Shown here piece after piece: positions 24,300-33,599 of a DNA stretch of 64,000 bases (positions are counted from its first letter, which is position 1; each line of letters opens with the position of its first letter). The notes under the pieces are model-generated. The model saw nothing but the letters and a program-made list of their open reading frames with translations, had not been told where the DNA came from and made no database searches. A program made the translations under genes and the position numbers. Source of the stretch: Streptomyces cellostaticus (lineage in GTDB: Bacteria > Actinomycetota > Actinomycetes > Streptomycetales > Streptomycetaceae); assembly GCF_001513965.1 (NCBI RefSeq), contig NZ_KQ948021.1, positions 264,562 through 328,561 on the forward strand. Reading direction: 5' to 3'.

Positions 24300-25892
24300 A
24301 TGTACTCCTACCCGCAGTACATCGGCGGCCAGGACCGCTCCGGCACCGGCTGGACCTACTGCCTGGACGCCGGCGCCTTCCTGGCCGATCCGCGCGCCTC
24401 GTTCACCCGCAAACGCAAGCTGGAGCTGGCGGGCGGCGACACCCCCGAGGGCGACACCACCGGGATCGTCGGCCGGGTCGCGCTCAGCAGCCCGCAGGAC
24501 GTGACCGACGCGCTGCAGGCGGCACACACGGCCCGCCGCGCATGGGCCCGCACCGATCTGGACACCCGGATGAAGCTCGGCCCGCGGCTGCACACGGCGT
24601 TGACCGCCCGCTACGACGACCTGCTCGACATCCTGGTCCGGGAAGGCCACCCGCGCCGGCTGGCCGAGTGGGAGATCGCCGGCATGCTGACGGCCACCAG
24701 CGCCGAGACGGTGGCGTTCTACCGCAGCCAGCTGGAGCAACGCTTCGACAGCCCCGGCCACTCCTTGGCCCTGCTGCGCAAGCCCGACGGAGTGGTCTGC
24801 CTCAACCCGCCGCAGAACGCGGCGGCCGCCAACTCCTTCCTGGGCACCGGCGCACTCGGCGCAGGGAACACGCTGGTGGTGAAGGCACCGCGCACCGCAC
24901 CGCTGGGCGTCGCCTTCATCTACCGGGAGCTGGTCGCCCCGATCCTGGACGAGCTGGGCGCGCCGCCGGGAACCGTCAACCTGGTCTCCGGCGCGACCCG
25001 GCCGATGCTGCGCCAGTGGCTGACGAGCCCGCACGTCGACGACATCATGTTCTTCGGCGACAGCGACGTAGGCCTGGAGCTCGGCGACAAGTGCGTCACC
25101 CACGGCAAGAAGCCGGTGCTCGAACTGTCCGGCAACGACTGCCTGGTGGTGTGGAACGACGCCGATCCGGACGGCGCCGTGGAGGCGCTGCTGGAGTGCT
25201 TCTACGGCTCCGGGCAGATCTGCATGGTGCCCAAGTGCGCGATCATCCACCCGGACATCGCCGAGCAGCTGCTGGACCGGCTCACCGCCCGGTGCCGCGC
25301 ACTGCGGCCCGGCTACCCCGATGACCCGGAGGTCCTGCTGAGCCCGGTGCTCAAGAGCGACCGGTTCCACGAGGTGCTGGCCGACGCCCGGCAGCACGGC
25401 TGCCGAGTCCTGTGCGGCGGCGAGCGGTTGGACGTCACCGGGCGCCCCTCGCTGACCGGGACGTTCCTCGAACCCACGGTGGTACGGGTGGACGGGCTGC
25501 GCGACGCGCGCCGGGTCCGGGCCGTGCGCGAGGAGACCTTCTTCCCGCTGCTCGCCGTGGTGGTCCCCGATGAACGGGACGAGGGCGAACTGCTGGACAC
25601 CGTCATCGAGTTCATCAACGAGAACGACTACGGACTACGCAACTCGCTCTGGTCCGCCGACGACAAGGTGATCGACGCGTTCACCCGCGAGGTCGTGGGC
25701 GCCGGGCTGCTGAAAGTCAACGATTCGCACATCGGGTTCGTCCCCTACCTCGGTACGCATGGCGGCACCGGCCGCACCGGCGGCCCGTTCGGCGAGCTCA
25801 ACTACCCCATCCTGCGCACCTCCCACCTGCAAGGCGTGGCCGTGGCCAAGAGCGCACCAGGCACGGCCCCGGGCTCGCCGTGCGGGGGCTGA
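24300..25892 (+). CDS. aldehyde dehydrogenase-superfamily protein (first)
   Basis: 530 residues from ATG 24300; GTG 24291, overlapping the previous stop, would add three residues. ALDH landmarks: cofactor-loop region NTLVVKAPRTAPLG, general-base Glu in KPVLELSGNDC, nucleophile Cys in YGSGQICMVPK, and EETFFPLLAVVVP. The N-terminal 55 residues before the domain contain a TYCLDAGAFLADPR segment unlike ordinary ALDHs. The enzyme could oxidise an aldehyde to an acid, or run in reverse as an acyl-CoA/ACP reductase. It is one of two divergent ALDHs in the same operon, so two different carbonyl steps are likely. Confidence 0.84.
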   Translation: MYSYPQYIGGQDRSGTGWTYCLDAGAFLADPRASFTRKRKLELAGGDTPEGDTTGIVGRVALSSPQDVTDALQAAHTARRAWARTDLDTRMKLGPRLHTALTARYDDLLDILVREGHPRRLAEWEIAGMLTATSAETVAFYRSQLEQRFDSPGHSLALLRKPDGVVCLNPPQNAAAANSFLGTGALGAGNTLVVKAPRTAPLGVAFIYRELVAPILDELGAPPGTVNLVSGATRPMLRQWLTSPHVDDIMFFGDSDVGLELGDKCVTHGKKPVLELSGNDCLVVWNDADPDGAVEALLECFYGSGQICMVPKCAIIHPDIAEQLLDRLTARCRALRPGYPDDPEVLLSPVLKSDRFHEVLADARQHGCRVLCGGERLDVTGRPSLTGTFLEPTVVRVDGLRDARRVRAVREETFFPLLAVVVPDERDEGELLDTVIEFINENDYGLRNSLWSADDKVIDAFTREVVGAGLLKVNDSHIGFVPYLGTHGGTGRTGGPFGELNYPILRTSHLQGVAVAKSAPGTAPGSPCGG

Positions 25893-26692
25893 GCGCACGG
25901 GTCGGCGGCCGCCGGGTGCTGGTCACCGGCGCCTCCGGCGCGATCGGCCGCCGGCTGGCCGTCCTGCTCGGCGCGGCCGGCGCCGAACTGTCGCTGCTCG
26001 GCCGCGACCGCCAGGCGTTGGAGGAGACCGCGCGCGCCGTCCCGCCCGGCACTCCGGTCCGGATCTTCCCGACAGACCTCACCGAAGGCGACGAACTCAC
26101 CTCCCTCACCGACGAGTTGGCGGCGCACGGCGGGATCGACATCCTGGTCAACAATGCGGGTCGGTCGATCCGGCGCGGCGCCGCCCTCGCGGTCGACCGG
26201 CCGCACGACTACCGCCGGACGATGGCCGTCAACTACTTCGGCGCGGTCAATCTGACGCTGCGGCTGCTCCCCGGGATGCGCGAGCGCGGGGGCGGCCACA
26301 TCGTCAACATCGCCACGATCGGGCTGCAGCTCGGCATGTCACGGTTCACCGCCTACAACCCGTCGAAGGCCGCGATCGAGGCGTTCGGGCAGTCACTGGC
26401 CCCCGAACTGAGACGCGAGGGAATCGCGGTGAGCACGGTCCACCTGCCGCTGGTGCGCACCCGGATGAGCGCCCCCACCACGGCGTTCGCCAAGCTGCCC
26501 GCGCTCACCCCGGAGCAGGCCGCGCGGATGATCTGCACGGCCCTGGTGACCCGCAAGCCCCGCGTCTCCACGCCGCTCGGCACGCTCGGCGAGCTGCTGG
26601 GCGTGGCGGCGCCCCGGCTGCGACTGGCGCTCGCCGCCCTGGAGTACCGCTACCTGCCCGAGTCCCCCAGCGCCCTGGGAGCGCCCCGATGA
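25880..26692 (+). CDS. short-chain dehydrogenase/reductase
   Basis: 270 residues from GTG 25880, overlapping the previous gene by 13 bases. The NAD(P) loop TGASGAIGRR, NNAG at about 92, and the catalytic YNPSK near residue 160 are present; the residue at the usual catalytic Ser position is Thr (NIATIG). It resembles the long-chain DltE/SDR group acting on lipid or ketone substrates. It is the only reductase-like SDR in the cluster, so it is the candidate for any beta-keto reduction or alcohol oxidation of the product. Its stop overlaps the ligase start (ATGA). Confidence 0.86.
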   Translation: MRGLSARVGGRRVLVTGASGAIGRRLAVLLGAAGAELSLLGRDRQALEETARAVPPGTPVRIFPTDLTEGDELTSLTDELAAHGGIDILVNNAGRSIRRGAALAVDRPHDYRRTMAVNYFGAVNLTLRLLPGMRERGGGHIVNIATIGLQLGMSRFTAYNPSKAAIEAFGQSLAPELRREGIAVSTVHLPLVRTRMSAPTTAFAKLPALTPEQAARMICTALVTRKPRVSTPLGTLGELLGVAAPRLRLALAALEYRYLPESPSALGAPR

Positions 26693-28452
26693 CAGCGACC
26701 ACAGCCGCCGGCGTCCCCGCAGGGCACCTGGCCCGGGCGCTGGACGCGCCGACCGTGGTGGACGCGTTCGAGCTGACGGCCGAAGCCTGCGCCGAGCTGC
26801 CGGCCCTGCGCACGACGGGCGGCGAGGCGTACAGCTGGGCACGGTACCGGGCCGCCGCTCGCGGCTGCGCCGCCGGACTGGCCCGCCTCGGGCTGCGGGC
26901 CGGCGACACGATCGGCCTGCTGCTCGGCAACCGGCCGGAGTTCCACGTCGTGGACGCGGCCGCCATGACGCTCGGGGTGACCACCTGCTCCTTCCACCTC
27001 ACCTCCCCCGACGAGGAGTTGCGCTACCTGGTCACCGACTCCCGGGCAGCGGTGCTGGTCTGCGCGGAGGCCGAGCGCGGCCGGGCCGAGCGGCTGCTGG
27101 CCGAGTGCAAGGGGCTGCGGGAGCTGGTCGTGGTGGGCGACACCGACGGGCTCGCCGCACTGCTCGGCTCAGGCGCGGCTCCGCAGCGACACCGGCCCCG
27201 TCCGCAGGATCTGCTGACCGTCGTCTACACCTCGGGAACCAGCGGTCCGCCCAAGGGGGTCGAGCTCAGCCACGCGGCCGTCCGGGCGGCCGGCCGTGCC
27301 TTCCTGGAGCGGGTGCCCCTGCCGGCCGGCGCCCGGCTGGTCTCGTACCTGCCGATGGCGCACATCGCCGAGCGCTGCTGCTCGCACTACCTGCCGATGG
27401 TGCTGGGCGCCGATGTCACCTGCTGCGAGACGCCGGATCGGCTCTTCGAGGTACTGCCGGAGGTCCGACCGCACTGGCTGTTCTCCGTACCCCGCATCTG
27501 GGAGAAGCTGCGCACCCGGCTGCTCGCCGAACTCGACCGGGCACCGTCGGAATTCCGGCGCGGCGCGCTGCGGGCGCTGGAGCTCGGCGAGGCTCTGACC
27601 ACGGGCGTGCACGACGTGACGGACGAGTACCGGCGCCTGGATCAGACCCATCTCGCCCCGGTGCGGGCCCTGCTCGGGCTGGACGCGGCACGCTTCGTCC
27701 ACGTCGGCGCGGCTCCGGTGCGCGAGGAGACGATGCGCTTCCTGCGTGCACTCGGCCTGCCGATGGGCGAGATCTGGGGCATGACCGAACTGTGCGCGGC
27801 AGCATGCGTGACCGTACCGGGCAGGCACCGGCCCGGCTGGATCGGCCCGCCGCTGCCGGAGGTGGAGGTGCGCACCGCATCCGACGGCGAGGTGCTGGTC
27901 CGCGGCCGTACCTTGATGACCGGCTACCGGGGCCGGCCGCGGGAGACCGCGGCCGCGCTCGACCCGCAGGGGTGGCTGCGCACCGGTGACCTCGGGGAGC
28001 TGGACGCCGACGGTTCGCTGCGGATCACCGGCCGCAAGAAGGACCTGATCGTCACCGGCTACGGCAGGAATCTGTCACCGTCCCGGATCGAGGCGCGGAT
28101 CGCGGCGGAGGAGCCGCTGATCGACCAGATCTGCGTCATCGGCGACGGCCGCCCGCACCTCGTCGCGCTGGTCACGCTGAGCGCCGTGGGCGAGGGGGAT
28201 CCGGCGGGCCGCATCGAGCGGGTCCGCGAGGGCCTGGCGCGGGCGAACCGCGGGCTGTCGCGGCCGGAGCGGGTCCGGCGGTTCGCCGTGGTGGACGAGG
28301 ACTGGACACCCCGGTCCGGCCTGGTGACCCCGACGCTGAAGCCACGGCGCCGGCAGATTCTGGCGCGGTACCGGGACCTGGTCGACGACCTGTACGCCGG
28401 CGGCGGCCGGACCCCTCGGGAGGACGGCGACGAGAACTCCGGTGAGGACTGA
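26689..28452 (+). CDS. long-chain acyl-CoA/acyl-ACP ligase (AMP-forming, FadD15-like)
   Basis: 587 residues. ANL-superfamily motifs: P-loop VVYTSGTSGPPKGVELSH near residue 180, YLPMAHIAER, GAAPVREETMRF, EIWGMTELCAA, and the hinge TGDLGELDADGSLRITGRKK with the catalytic-lysine tail GLVTPTLKPRR. The LPMAHIAER and LFSVPRIWEKL segments are typical of the FadD15 fatty acyl-CoA synthetase group. It would activate a carboxylic acid as acyl-AMP and load CoA or an ACP. With adjacent ALDHs it could feed acid-to-aldehyde conversion, or it could supply the acyl chain for the polyketide proteins. Both flanks are tightly spaced (overlap of 4 bases; gap of 3 bases). Confidence 0.88.
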   Translation: MTATTAAGVPAGHLARALDAPTVVDAFELTAEACAELPALRTTGGEAYSWARYRAAARGCAAGLARLGLRAGDTIGLLLGNRPEFHVVDAAAMTLGVTTCSFHLTSPDEELRYLVTDSRAAVLVCAEAERGRAERLLAECKGLRELVVVGDTDGLAALLGSGAAPQRHRPRPQDLLTVVYTSGTSGPPKGVELSHAAVRAAGRAFLERVPLPAGARLVSYLPMAHIAERCCSHYLPMVLGADVTCCETPDRLFEVLPEVRPHWLFSVPRIWEKLRTRLLAELDRAPSEFRRGALRALELGEALTTGVHDVTDEYRRLDQTHLAPVRALLGLDAARFVHVGAAPVREETMRFLRALGLPMGEIWGMTELCAAACVTVPGRHRPGWIGPPLPEVEVRTASDGEVLVRGRTLMTGYRGRPRETAAALDPQGWLRTGDLGELDADGSLRITGRKKDLIVTGYGRNLSPSRIEARIAAEEPLIDQICVIGDGRPHLVALVTLSAVGEGDPAGRIERVREGLARANRGLSRPERVRRFAVVDEDWTPRSGLVTPTLKPRRRQILARYRDLVDDLYAGGGRTPREDGDENSGED

Positions 28453-28455
28453 TCG

Positions 28456-30021
28456 ATGACGCCCCTGACGAGCCAGGTCCGGTCGGCGCCGCCGGTCGGG
28501 ACAGCCGCCCGTCTCGCCGCGCAGCTGTCCGGCAGCGGACCGGAACTCCGCCCCCGCGCGCCGTTCACGCTGGACGTGATCGCCCGCCTGCCGGGCAGCA
28601 CGGCTGCGGACGTGGCCCGGGCCTTCGAGCGGGCCCGCGCGGCCCAGCCCGACTGGGCCGCGCGACCGGCCACCCACCGCGCCCGGATCGCCGGCCGGCT
28701 GCACGGCCTGCTGCTCGACCGGCGGCACGAGGCTCTCGACCTGCTCCAGTGGGAGACCGGCAAGGCCCGGCTGCACGCCTTCGACGAGGTGATCGACGCC
28801 GCCGGTGTGTGCCGCTACTACGCCCGCCGCGCCCCCGGACTGCTGGCCCCGCGCCGCCGGGCCGGGATCCTGCCGCTGCTGACTTCCGTCCGCGAGCTGC
28901 GCCACCCCAAGGGCGTGGTCGCCGTGATCACCCCATGGAACTACCCGCTCAGCCTGACCGTGACCGACGTCGTCCCGGCGCTGCTGGCGGGCAACGCGGT
29001 CGTCCAGAAGGCCGATACCCAGACCGCCTGCACCACGCTGTGGGCGCGCGAGCAGTGTGTGCGGGCGGGGCTGCCCGCCGAGCTGTGGCAGATCGTGGTC
29101 GGCGAACCCGCCGAACTGGGCCCCGCTCTGCTGACCCGGGCCAACCACCTGGCCTTCACCGGATCCACCGCGGCAGGGCGGACGCTGGGCGGCCTGGCAG
29201 CGGAGCGGCTGATCGGCTGCATGCTGGAGCTGGGCGGCAAGAACCCGCTGCTGGTGCTGGCGGACGCCGACCTCGACCGGGCCGCAGCCGGCGCCGTGCG
29301 CGCCTGCTTCTCCAGTGCCGGACAGCTGTGCATGTCGGCGGAGCGGATCCTGGTCGACCAGCGGGTGCACGACCGCTTCGTGGCCCGCTTCCTCGGGCGG
29401 GTCGCCGCCCTGCGACTGTCCGCCGGCTTCGACTTCGGCGCCGACCTGGGCTCGCTCACCTCGCGCCGCCAGCTCGACCGGGTGCACACCCATGTCACGG
29501 ACGCGCTGGCCCAGGGCGCCCGGCTGCTGTGCGGCGGGCGCGAACGCCCGGACATCGGCCCGCTGTTCTACGAACCGACCGTGCTGGCCGGGGTGACCCC
29601 GGAGATGGCCGTGCACCGGGAGGAGACTTTCGGCCCGGTGGTCTGCGTACGCGCCTTTCGGGACGAGGAGGAAGCGGTGGCGCTCGCCAACGACAGCCCG
29701 TACGGCCTGAACGCCTCGGTGTGGAGCCGGAGCCCGGCCCGGGCGCATGCGCTCGGCACCCGCCTGCGGGTCGGCGCGGTCAACGTCAACGAGGGATTCC
29801 GCGCGGCCTATGTCTCGTACGACGCACCCAGCGGCGGCCGACAGGAGTCCGGCATCGGTCATCGGCACGGCGCCACGGGCCTGCTGCAGTACACCGACTG
29901 CCAGGTGGTGGCCCGGGCGCGGACGAACGTCTTCGACCCGCGGCCGGGAACCGGCGCCGAGCGCCACACCGAGCTGCTGACCACACTGGCCAGGACGATG
30001 ACGAGGCTGGGGCTGGGATGA
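28456..30021 (+). CDS. aldehyde dehydrogenase (second; succinate-semialdehyde-dehydrogenase-like)
   Basis: 521 residues. Canonical ALDH motifs: GVVAVITPWNYPLSL, LAFTGSTAAGRTLG, base Glu in MLELGGKNPLLVLADADL, nucleophile Cys in FSSAGQLCMSAER and EETFGPVVCV. It is closest in appearance to GabD2-type NAD(P) enzymes. All catalytic residues are present, so it is expected to be active on an aldehyde intermediate. The start ATG 28456 lies three bases after the ligase stop; its stop overlaps the NRPS start (ATGA). Which of the two ALDHs acts first cannot be told. Confidence 0.87.
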   Translation: MTPLTSQVRSAPPVGTAARLAAQLSGSGPELRPRAPFTLDVIARLPGSTAADVARAFERARAAQPDWAARPATHRARIAGRLHGLLLDRRHEALDLLQWETGKARLHAFDEVIDAAGVCRYYARRAPGLLAPRRRAGILPLLTSVRELRHPKGVVAVITPWNYPLSLTVTDVVPALLAGNAVVQKADTQTACTTLWAREQCVRAGLPAELWQIVVGEPAELGPALLTRANHLAFTGSTAAGRTLGGLAAERLIGCMLELGGKNPLLVLADADLDRAAAGAVRACFSSAGQLCMSAERILVDQRVHDRFVARFLGRVAALRLSAGFDFGADLGSLTSRRQLDRVHTHVTDALAQGARLLCGGRERPDIGPLFYEPTVLAGVTPEMAVHREETFGPVVCVRAFRDEEEAVALANDSPYGLNASVWSRSPARAHALGTRLRVGAVNVNEGFRAAYVSYDAPSGGRQESGIGHRHGATGLLQYTDCQVVARARTNVFDPRPGTGAERHTELLTTLARTMTRLGLG

Positions 30022-33000
30022 CCGACGTCAGGAACGCACCCGTGCCGCCCCCCACACGCTTCGGCTGCGTGCTGGTCGGCGAGAGTGCCATGGTGGCCGC
30101 CTGCACCGAACTGCTGCTGGAGCGCGGTCACCGGGTGCGCGGCGTGGTGTCGCCCGATCCCGAGATCCGGACCTGGGCGGAGCGTACCGGCCTGGCCTCC
30201 ACCGGGTTCGGCCCGGAACTGGTGCCGTGGCTGACGGCGCAGCCGTTCGACCATCTGTTCAGCGTCGTCAACCTGCGGCTGCTGCCGTCCGAGGTGCTCG
30301 CACTGCCGCAGGGACTGGCGGTCAACTTCCACGACGGTCCGCTGCCGCGGCATGCCGGCCGGTACGCCACCACCTGGGCGATCCTGGAAGGCGAGCGCAT
30401 GCACGGCGTCAGCTGGCATCTGATGACGGACCAGGCCGACCGGGGAGACGTGCTGGTGAGCCGCGAGGTGCCCGTCGCGGCGGCCGAAACGAGTGCGACG
30501 CTCAACCTGAAGTGCCTGGCGGCGGGGATCGACACCTTCGGTGAACTGGTCCAGGCTCTGGAACAGGGCACGGTCCGCCGCCGTGCGCAGGACCCGGCCG
30601 GACGGAGCTACCACGGCCGGTTCGACCGGCCGCCCGGCGCGGGATTCCTGTGCTGGGACCGGCCGGCCGGGCAGTTGGCCGCGGCGGTGCGGGCGGCGGA
30701 CTTCGGGCCGCATCCCAATGGCTTCGGCACTGCGAAGGCGCTGCTGGGCGGCGAAGCGGTGGTGGTGCGGGAGTTGACACCGCTGTCAAAGCCGACGCGA
30801 GCCGTGTGCGGCACGGTCCTGGCGGTCGGCCCGGATGCCGGTTCCGAGGAGGGAACGGACGCAGCGGCCGAGGGCACGGTCACGCTCACGGTCGTCGCGG
30901 ACGGGCGGCCGGTGCGACTGTCCGGTCTGCACACCGTGCACGGGGAACCGCTCACCGCAGCCGAGTTGTCGGCCCGCGGGGTGCGGCCCGGCAGCCGCCT
31001 CACACCCGCCGAGAGGCGGATACTGGCGGCCGCTGAGCGGGCCGAGGCGGCGAGCCTGCGCGCCGAGCCGTTCTGGCTCCGGCGACTGGCGGGCCTGGAC
31101 CCGGCCGACCTGCCGTTTCGCGCGCCGGGCCCGGTGACCCCCACCGTGGTGCCGGTGCCGCCCCGGCTGTCCGGTGCCGAGGACGAGCGACGGACATGGC
31201 TGCTGACCGCGCTGCTCGCGTTCCTGGTCCGGCTCGGTGCGGCGCCCGGCACCGACGTCCGGTTGCGCCTGCGGGGCCCGGGCACCGGCCACCCCGTGGT
31301 CGACGCACTGTACGCCGACTGGATCCCCCTGCGGCTGCCGCAGCTCGGCGTCCGGAGCGACACGGAGCTGCACGCCGAGACGACCAACCTCCTTCGGGCG
31401 GCGCATGAGCGCGGCCCCTTCCCTTACGACCTGTGGCTCCGCTGCCCGCAGTTGCGTGGCCGGCTCCCCCGGCTGCCCATCGCCCTGGAGTTCGCCGACG
31501 ACGGACCACTGGAGCTGCCGGTCGGCAGCTCCCTGCTGATCCGGGTGGGAACGGACCGCTGCGTGTGGCTGGGTGCAGACGAAGCGCTCGCCGGGTACGC
31601 GGCCGCGTTCCTGCGCGAGCTGACGGCGTTGGCGCAGGCGCGTCCTGCCGAACTCCCGTTGGGCACCGAGGAGATCCGGCGCTCTGCGGCGCGCTGGAAC
31701 GAAACGGCGACCGACGTCCCGCCCGACACCGGTGTGCACCGCCTGATCGCCCGGCAGGCCCGGCTGCGGGCCGATGCCCCGTCCGTGATCTGCGGCGAAC
31801 AGAGCGTCACCTACGGCGACTTGGACCGCCGGTCGAGCGAGCTGGCCGGCCGGCTGCGCTCGCGCGGCGCCGGTCCGGGGCGGCGGGTCGGGGTGTACCT
31901 CGCTCGAACGCCCGAACTCGTCGTGGCGCTGCTCGCGGTGTTGAAGTCCGGCGCCGCGTACGTGCCGCTGGACCCGTTGTATCCGCCTGCCCGCATCGCC
32001 GGGATGATCGAGGACGCGGCGCCGGTCCTGCTCGTCACCGACCCCGGCCTGGCGCCCGGCTTGCCGGCGACGGGAGTCGAGCTGGTGGTGGCGCAGCCGC
32101 CCCGGCCGGCCGACGACGAGGGCGGCACCCCCGAGGGCGGCACCCCCGAGGACGGCACCCCCGAGGACGGCGCCAGTGTGCCGGGTGACAGCGACGCCTA
32201 CGTCATCTACACCTCCGGTTCCACCGGCCGGCCCAAGGGCGTACGGATCACTCACCGCTCGCTCACCAACCTGGTCTGCGCGATGGCAGTGAACCCCGGC
32301 TTCACCTCGCGGGACCGGCTGCTGGCGGTCACCACGGTCTGCTTCGACATCGCGGCTCTCGAGCTGTTCGTCCCCCTGGCCACCGGCGGACAGGTCGAGC
32401 TGGCCCCGGACGAGGTCGCGGCGGACGGCTTCCAACTGCGCGAGCTGCTCGAGCGCAGCCGCCCGACCGTCCTGCAGGCCACCCCCGCCACCTGGCGGAT
32501 GCTGCTGGAGGCAGGCTGGCCCGGACAGCCGCTGCGGATGCTCTGCGGCGGCGAGGCGCTGCCGGCCGACCTCGCCGAGAAGCTGCTCCGCCGAGGTGAC
32601 GGGCTGTGGAACCTGTACGGGCCCACCGAGACGACGATCTGGTCCTCCGTCACGCGGGTACAACCCGGTGAACGGCCCCTGCTCGGACCGCCGATCGCCA
32701 ACACCACGTTCCATGTGCTGGACGCCGACCAGCGGCCGTTGCCGCCGGGCGTGGCGGGCGAGCTGTACATCGGCGGTGACGGTGTCGCGGCCGGCTACCT
32801 CGGCCGGCCGGAGCTGACGGCCGAGCGGTTCGTTCAGGTGCCGCACGTGCCGTACCGGCTCTACCGCACCGGCGACCTGGTACGGCAGCTGACGGACGGC
32901 CGCCTCGCCTACCTCGGCCGCGCCGACCACCAGTTCAAGCTGCACGGCTACCGGATCGAGCCGGCCGAGATCGAGGCCGCGCTGCGCGATCACCCCAGCG

Positions 33001-33542
33001 TGTCCGAGGCGGTGGCCGTGCTGCGCGAGGAGCGGCTGGTGGCCTACCTGGTTCCGCACGGCACTCCCGCCCCGGCCGGACAGTTGCGCGCCCACCTGGC
33101 CACCGCCGGCCTGCCGGACTACCTGATCCCCTCGGCCTTCGTGGCGCTGGACCGGATTCCGCGCACCGCCAACGGAAAGACCGACCGCGCAGCGCTGCCG
33201 TCCCCGTCCGCGCCGGCGGTCGCCGCACCCGACCGTGCCGACCGCACGGAGCGGGCGATCGCCGAGGTCTGGCAGCAAGTGCTGGGGCTGGACCGGGTCG
33301 GGCTCGACGACAACTTCTTCGAAGTGGGCGGCACTTCGTTGCTGCTCATGCGCGTCATGGCCCGGCTGCGGACGCAGGTGCTGCTCCCGCTGACCCGAGT
33401 GGAGATGTTCGCCTACCCGACGGTCCGCTCGCTGGCCAGACGTCTGGCCCCACCTGCCGCGCCACGGCCGGCGCCCGAGGCACCACGGCCGGCGGCCACG
33501 CGCTCCGTGCTCGGCGAGCTGCGTCGGCGCCGCGGCCGCTGA
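30018..33542 (+). CDS. NRPS starter: formyltransferase, condensation-like remnant, glycine adenylation, PCP
   Basis: 1174 residues. Residues 1-210 are a formyltransferase domain with VNFHDGPLPRHAG (Asn/His) and TDQADRGDVL (Asp), the 10-formyl-tetrahydrofolate enzyme triad; about 225-345 resembles the Fmt C-terminal domain. Residues about 335-560 look like the C-lobe of a condensation domain, without HHxxxDG. The adenylation domain (about 575-1060) has YTSGSTGRPKG, FDIAALELF and NGKTDRAAL. Pocket residues aligned by eye to GrsA read D-I-L-Q-L-G-L-I-W plus the C-terminal Lys, the classic glycine code. The PCP follows, with Ser1107 in FEVGGTSLL. OzmO and CongA have this order and make N-formylglycyl starters for polyketide 5-oxazoles. 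Confidence 0.9.
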   Translation: MTDVRNAPVPPPTRFGCVLVGESAMVAACTELLLERGHRVRGVVSPDPEIRTWAERTGLASTGFGPELVPWLTAQPFDHLFSVVNLRLLPSEVLALPQGLAVNFHDGPLPRHAGRYATTWAILEGERMHGVSWHLMTDQADRGDVLVSREVPVAAAETSATLNLKCLAAGIDTFGELVQALEQGTVRRRAQDPAGRSYHGRFDRPPGAGFLCWDRPAGQLAAAVRAADFGPHPNGFGTAKALLGGEAVVVRELTPLSKPTRAVCGTVLAVGPDAGSEEGTDAAAEGTVTLTVVADGRPVRLSGLHTVHGEPLTAAELSARGVRPGSRLTPAERRILAAAERAEAASLRAEPFWLRRLAGLDPADLPFRAPGPVTPTVVPVPPRLSGAEDERRTWLLTALLAFLVRLGAAPGTDVRLRLRGPGTGHPVVDALYADWIPLRLPQLGVRSDTELHAETTNLLRAAHERGPFPYDLWLRCPQLRGRLPRLPIALEFADDGPLELPVGSSLLIRVGTDRCVWLGADEALAGYAAAFLRELTALAQARPAELPLGTEEIRRSAARWNETATDVPPDTGVHRLIARQARLRADAPSVICGEQSVTYGDLDRRSSELAGRLRSRGAGPGRRVGVYLARTPELVVALLAVLKSGAAYVPLDPLYPPARIAGMIEDAAPVLLVTDPGLAPGLPATGVELVVAQPPRPADDEGGTPEGGTPEDGTPEDGASVPGDSDAYVIYTSGSTGRPKGVRITHRSLTNLVCAMAVNPGFTSRDRLLAVTTVCFDIAALELFVPLATGGQVELAPDEVAADGFQLRELLERSRPTVLQATPATWRMLLEAGWPGQPLRMLCGGEALPADLAEKLLRRGDGLWNLYGPTETTIWSSVTRVQPGERPLLGPPIANTTFHVLDADQRPLPPGVAGELYIGGDGVAAGYLGRPELTAERFVQVPHVPYRLYRTGDLVRQLTDGRLAYLGRADHQFKLHGYRIEPAEIEAALRDHPSVSEAVAVLREERLVAYLVPHGTPAPAGQLRAHLATAGLPDYLIPSAFVALDRIPRTANGKTDRAALPSPSAPAVAAPDRADRTERAIAEVWQQVLGLDRVGLDDNFFEVGGTSLLLMRVMARLRTQVLLPLTRVEMFAYPTVRSLARRLAPPAAPRPAPEAPRPAATRSVLGELRRRRGR
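32121..32171 (+). repeat. 15-base tandem repeat inside the adenylation domain
   Basis: About three and a half copies of a 15-base unit encode a repeated GTPE(D/G)G pattern (residues about 702-718). They lie in the surface loop just before the A3 P-loop. Length change here would stay in frame. Confidence 0.8.
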
Positions 33543-33599
33543 CCGGCTCCAGACAGACAGGCTGCTTGCGGCGTCGCCGCCCACGAAAGGACTTCGACC

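Noticed and set aside
30018..30650. Formyltransferase domain as a methionyl-tRNA formyltransferase gene
   Set aside because: The frame continues without break into adenylation and carrier domains, and the neighbours are biosynthetic, so it is an NRPS tailoring domain.
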